Shown one piece after another: positions 6,019-7,244 of a stretch of 7,244 nt of DNA. The notes beneath the pieces are model-generated. The model saw nothing but the letters and a program-made list of their open reading frames with translations. It did not search any database and had not been told where the DNA came from. How positions within the stretch are numbered: the stretch's first letter is position 1; every line of letters starts with the position of its first letter. A program made the position numbers and the translations under genes. This DNA comes from Saprospiraceae bacterium (GTDB lineage Bacteria; Bacteroidota; Bacteroidia; Chitinophagales; Saprospiraceae): assembly GCA_015494245.1 (NCBI GenBank), contig WGBN01000122.1, positions 1-7,244 of the forward strand, in the 5' to 3' direction.

Positions 6019-6648
6019 ATGAAAAAAGCCCTCTGCATAGAAACTGCCTATTTGCCTCCCATTCAATATTGGAGCAAGTGGTTGGAGCGCCCGCTCGTCT
6101 ATATAGAGGCCTGCGAGCATTACGTAAAGGGCTCTTATCGCAATCGCTGCTATCTGGCCGGTTCGCATGGGCCCCTATGCCTGAGCATCCCACTGCTCAA
6201 GGGAAAAAATGAAGGCCAACCCATCCGCGAAGTGCGCATAGACAAGTCCAAACCCTGGCACAGGCAGCACTGGCAAAGCATCCAAAGCTGCTATGGCAAA
6301 GCGCCCTTCTTCGAACACTACGCCGCCGAATTGGAAACTTTTTACCAAAATCCTCCCGACTTCCTCTTTGACTGGAACATGCAGCTGCTCAACTGGATGC
6401 GGCAACAACTCGGCCTGGAGACCATCCGGGTGCAATACACGACGAGCTATGCCCGTCAACTCCCCGAAGATATAGACGACTGGCGATACGCCATCTCTCC
6501 CAAAGCGCATCGCGCACGCCCCGATCCGGACTTCTCGCCCAAGCCCTATCCTCAGCTCTTCGAAGACCGCCTCGGCTTTCTGCCAGGGCTCAGCGCCCTG
6601 GACCTGCTCCTCTGCATGGGGCCTGAAAGTTACTATCATTTGAGATGA
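6019..6648 (+). CDS. WbqC-family protein
   Basis: A 209-aa protein of the WbqC-like family (PF08889), whose biochemical role is not settled; members are found in O-antigen or glycan gene clusters and widely in Bacteroidota. The family pattern is clear. An N-terminal IETAYLPPIQYWSKWL has Glu8 and Tyr11. Then come EACEHYVKGSYRNRCYLAG with YRNR (40-43), LSIPLLKG, IREVRIDKSKPWHRQHWQSI with W80 and HxxHW (81-85), and CYGKAPFFEHY (91-101). There is no signal peptide. The ATG at 6019 is the first in the frame after the groEL terminator, and only 9 bases separate it from the T-tract. The gene is probably transcribed on its own or by read-through. The family call is firm; the function is unknown. Confidence 0.92.
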   Translation: MKKALCIETAYLPPIQYWSKWLERPLVYIEACEHYVKGSYRNRCYLAGSHGPLCLSIPLLKGKNEGQPIREVRIDKSKPWHRQHWQSIQSCYGKAPFFEHYAAELETFYQNPPDFLFDWNMQLLNWMRQQLGLETIRVQYTTSYARQLPEDIDDWRYAISPKAHRARPDPDFSPKPYPQLFEDRLGFLPGLSALDLLLCMGPESYYHLR

Positions 6649-6682
6649 ACCAACTAAAACCCGCGGAAACCTTTAGACTGAG

Positions 6683-6714
6683 TTTGGCCGGACACAGCCA
6701 TTTGCCTATCTTCG
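6683..6714 (+). promoter_or_regulatory. Bacteroidota-type promoter of the dNK gene
   Basis: TTTG (6683-6686) is followed after 20 bp by TATCTTCG (6707-6714), which matches the Bacteroidota housekeeping consensus TTTG-N19/20-TAnnTTTG with one mismatch. The predicted start is near 6719-6720, leaving a leader of about 36 nt before ATG 6756. It lies in the 107-bp gap after the WbqC-family gene. Confidence 0.7.
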
Positions 6715-6755
6715 CAGCGCGATAAAGATTATCACCGAAAGTTGAAGCTACACAA

Positions 6756-7244
6756 ATGGCGCAGAAAAAACTCAAATACATAGCCGTTGCCGGCAACATC
6801 GGCGCCGGCAAAACCACCCTCAGCGAAAAACTGGCGAAACATTTCAACTGGAAGGTTCACTACGAATCTACGGATGACAACCCCTATCTGAGCGATTTTT
6901 ACAAGGACATGCGCCGCTGGTCTTTTCACCTGCAAATCTATTTCCTCAACAACCGCTATCGCCAACTGCTGCAAATTTTAGAAGGCGAGCACACCGTCAT
7001 TCAGGATAGGACCATTTACGAAGATGCCTACATCTTTGCTCCCAATCTGCACGACATGGGCCTCATGGAAAAGCGCGACTTTGAAAACTACCGCCAGCTC
7101 TTTGAACTGATGTCTTCGCAGGTACAGCCACCCGATTTGCTCATCTACCTCAAAGCCGGCATCCCCACCCTCGTGGACCACATCGAAAAACGCGGCCGCG
7201 ATTATGAGGGCAGCATGAGCTTAGACTATCTCAAACGCCTTAAC
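6756..7244 (+). CDS. Deoxynucleoside kinase (5' part, runs off window)
   Basis: The first 163 residues of a deoxynucleoside kinase (dNK/dGK-dCK family, PF01712), which phosphorylates deoxynucleosides with ATP in the salvage pathway. The frame is open to the last base, so the gene is cut by the window edge; full-length bacterial members are about 200-220 aa. Visible are the P-loop AGNIGAGKTTL (12-22), the substrate-site Glu in YESTDDNPYL (36-45), FYKDMRRWSFHLQIYFLNNR (48-67), and the DRS-like motif QDRTIYEDAYIFA (83-95) with Asp84-Arg85. A strand, PPDLLIYLKA (125-134), follows, and then the LID-type arginines KRGRDYE (145-151). ATG 6756 is chosen because the P-loop sits at the usual distance. 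There is no Shine-Dalgarno sequence. The preferred base (A, G, C or T) cannot be told. Confidence 0.93.
   Translation, partial: MAQKKLKYIAVAGNIGAGKTTLSEKLAKHFNWKVHYESTDDNPYLSDFYKDMRRWSFHLQIYFLNNRYRQLLQILEGEHTVIQDRTIYEDAYIFAPNLHDMGLMEKRDFENYRQLFELMSSQVQPPDLLIYLKAGIPTLVDHIEKRGRDYEGSMSLDYLKRLN

Noticed and set aside
1..7244. A defence, mobile or otherwise novel multi-gene system
   Set aside because: All but two genes belong to well-known housekeeping families, and no transposase, integrase, long repeats, att sites or toxin-antitoxin pair is visible on either strand.

Overview
The window looks like ordinary chromosomal core genome from a Bacteroidota bacterium, possibly of the Saprospiria/Chitinophagia type. 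Five things support this. Several proteins have a Bacteroidota flavour (a WbqC-family protein, a deoxynucleoside kinase, and a YPYCA...EKSAYFAAQIE-type protein in front of secG). Start codons lack convincing Shine-Dalgarno sequences and sit in A-rich leaders. Promoter-like elements fit the Bacteroidota TTTG / TAnnTTTG pattern. Base composition is moderate in GC. secG is followed by groES-groEL, an order I recall from Bacteroidota genomes. I see no mobile element, CRISPR array, tRNA, rRNA or defence island.

Layout. Positions 2-343 hold the 3' end of an aldo/keto reductase gene (+), which converges on a branched-chain aminotransferase gene (ilvE, -, 378-1472); a bidirectional hairpin terminator separates them. 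A 121-bp divergent intergenic region (1473-1593) follows. Next comes a tightly packed + strand operon: an unrecognised 152-aa protein with a HolD-like (DNA polymerase III psi) pattern, rdgB (dITP/XTP pyrophosphatase), a 299-aa protein with conserved ends and a disordered middle, and secG. Two junctions are ATGA overlaps and one is a 3-nt gap. A strong stem-loop lies beyond secG.

A 230-bp intergenic region then leads into groES-groEL. It carries a near-perfect sigma-54 (-24/-12) promoter match and a perfect 17-bp palindrome just upstream of it. The chaperonin operon ends in a textbook intrinsic terminator. The T-tract of that terminator lies only 9 nt before the start of a WbqC-family gene (6019-6648). 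A Bacteroidota-type promoter (6683-6714) then precedes a deoxynucleoside kinase gene (6756 to the window end), which runs off the edge.

Functionally the genes cover branched-chain amino acid metabolism, nucleotide-pool sanitation and salvage (rdgB, dNK), protein export (secG) and folding (groESL). The main points for follow-up are the sigma-54-like control of groESL and the possible divergent HolD. I do not see evidence of a wholly new multi-gene system.
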